In this document: piece after piece, positions 22,746-23,257 of the stretch
Position numbering within the stretch: position 1 is the stretch's first letter
How the letters are laid out: each line of letters begins with the position of its first letter
Assembly: GCA_002722525.1 (NCBI GenBank)
Contig: PBMJ01000030.1
Coordinates: 1 to 23,257 of the forward strand
Direction of reading: 5' to 3'
Origin: Acidimicrobiaceae bacterium
GTDB taxonomy: Bacteria; Actinomycetota; Acidimicrobiia; Acidimicrobiales; UBA8592
DNA: 23,257 nucleotides
Position numbers and translations under genes: made by a program
Notes under the pieces: generated by a model
What the model was told of the DNA's origin: nothing
What the model saw: the letters and a program-made list of their open reading frames with translations, nothing else
Databases searched by the model: none

Positions 22746-23257
22746 ATGCACCTTGCTCCAAAACCCTCTTTTCGTGGATGGTCGCACATAATTGCATTTG
22801 TTGCTGCAATAACGCTCTGTCCGATTCTGATAAGTAGTTCGGATCAAGGGAGGGCATTAGCTGCCTTCTATTCTCTTGCGGTAGTGGCACTTTTTGGTGT
22901 GAGTTCTCTTTATCATGGTTTTTCATGGAGCGCTCGAGCTCATGACCTGTTACGACGTTTAGATCACGCAACGATCTTCGTTACGATCGCAGCAACCTAT
23001 ACGCCTATTTCATGGTACGTGCTTCCGCGTTCCGCTGCAGTAACTGTCTTAGTTGCCGTGTGGATCGGAGCATTGTTGGGAGTACTAGTGATGATTTTTT
23101 GGCCTACTGCTCCTCAAGTAACTCTCATCACCCTTTTCATAATTGTTGGGTGGTCCGCGTTGCTGGTCATTCACAAATTTTGGACGGCGTTAAGCTCATA
23201 CGGTTTCACCTTGTTGCTACTTGGAGGAGCGTTCCACACAATTGGCGCAATCGTTTA
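22746..23257 (+). CDS. Hemolysin III family membrane protein (PAQR-like), 3' end outside window
   Basis: 170 codons seen, open at the window edge. The start MHLAPKPSFRGWSHIIAF fits the family opening RGW.H; GTG at 22728 is an alternative start. Predicted transmembrane helices follow, with GVSSLYHGFSW (family SALYH, Zn-ligand His), LLRRLDHATIFVTIAATYTP (family LD.. .I....YTP, Zn-ligand Asp) and GGAFHTIGAIV near the edge (family GG..YT.GA..Y). The motif set matches the alkaline-ceramidase/PAQR/hemolysin III superfamily. Its bacterial role is unclear; the haemolysin name is historic. Only the last helix should be missing. Confidence 0.9.
   Translation, partial: MHLAPKPSFRGWSHIIAFVAAITLCPILISSSDQGRALAAFYSLAVVALFGVSSLYHGFSWSARAHDLLRRLDHATIFVTIAATYTPISWYVLPRSAAVTVLVAVWIGALLGVLVMIFWPTAPQVTLITLFIIVGWSALLVIHKFWTALSSYGFTLLLLGGAFHTIGAIV

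Overview
The window looks like a chromosomal segment of a marine actinobacterium, probably Acidimicrobiia- or Actinomarinales-like; this is inferred, with no rRNA to confirm it. The support is moderate-to-low GC by eye, a proton-pumping rhodopsin of proteorhodopsin type, many secreted lipoproteins with acidic and Pro/Thr-rich linkers, and several genes whose -10-like TANNNT box sits 6-8 nt before the start codon, which suggests leaderless mRNAs.

Region 1 (1-9.7 kb) is a surface-protein island. It holds a cytoplasmic-looking beta-propeller protein, an L,D-transpeptidase lipoprotein, a DUF4149-type membrane protein, a TolB-like propeller lipoprotein with a peptidoglycan-binding-like module, an FN3 lipoprotein, a 962-residue lipoprotein with two seven-bladed propellers, and a TM2-domain protein. 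Threaded through it are copies of one 5' cassette (a conserved promoter running straight into an ATG, then a lipoprotein signal peptide). One copy drives the intact 962-aa gene, one opens a 33-codon micro-ORF, one has lost everything after the promoter, one keeps only a decayed signal peptide, and one is a short fragment.

Region 2 (9.7-13.3 kb) holds a small basic ORF, a TrmA/RlmCD-type RNA methyltransferase pseudogene with its catalytic core deleted, an unrecognised lipoprotein, a RhlE-like DEAD-box helicase with a basic tail, and a 560-bp stretch carrying one coding-looking fragment.

Region 3 (13.3-14.4 kb) is a monocistronic green-type rhodopsin with a TTG start, a strong Shine-Dalgarno, a UUCG-tetraloop terminator and an upstream dyad that could be an operator.

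Region 4 (14.4-22.2 kb) looks catabolic. A SnoaL/LinA-like protein and a fold-type II PLP enzyme form an operon on the minus strand, divergent from an ACMSD-like amidohydrolase. A cupin is divergent from an unusual solute-binding lipoprotein with three Cys-rich repeats. A P450 and a second SnoaL/LinA-like protein form another minus-strand operon. The substrate is not evident. The window ends with a small lipoprotein and the start of a hemolysin III (PAQR-like) gene cut by the edge. No tRNA, rRNA, CRISPR array or transposase was found.
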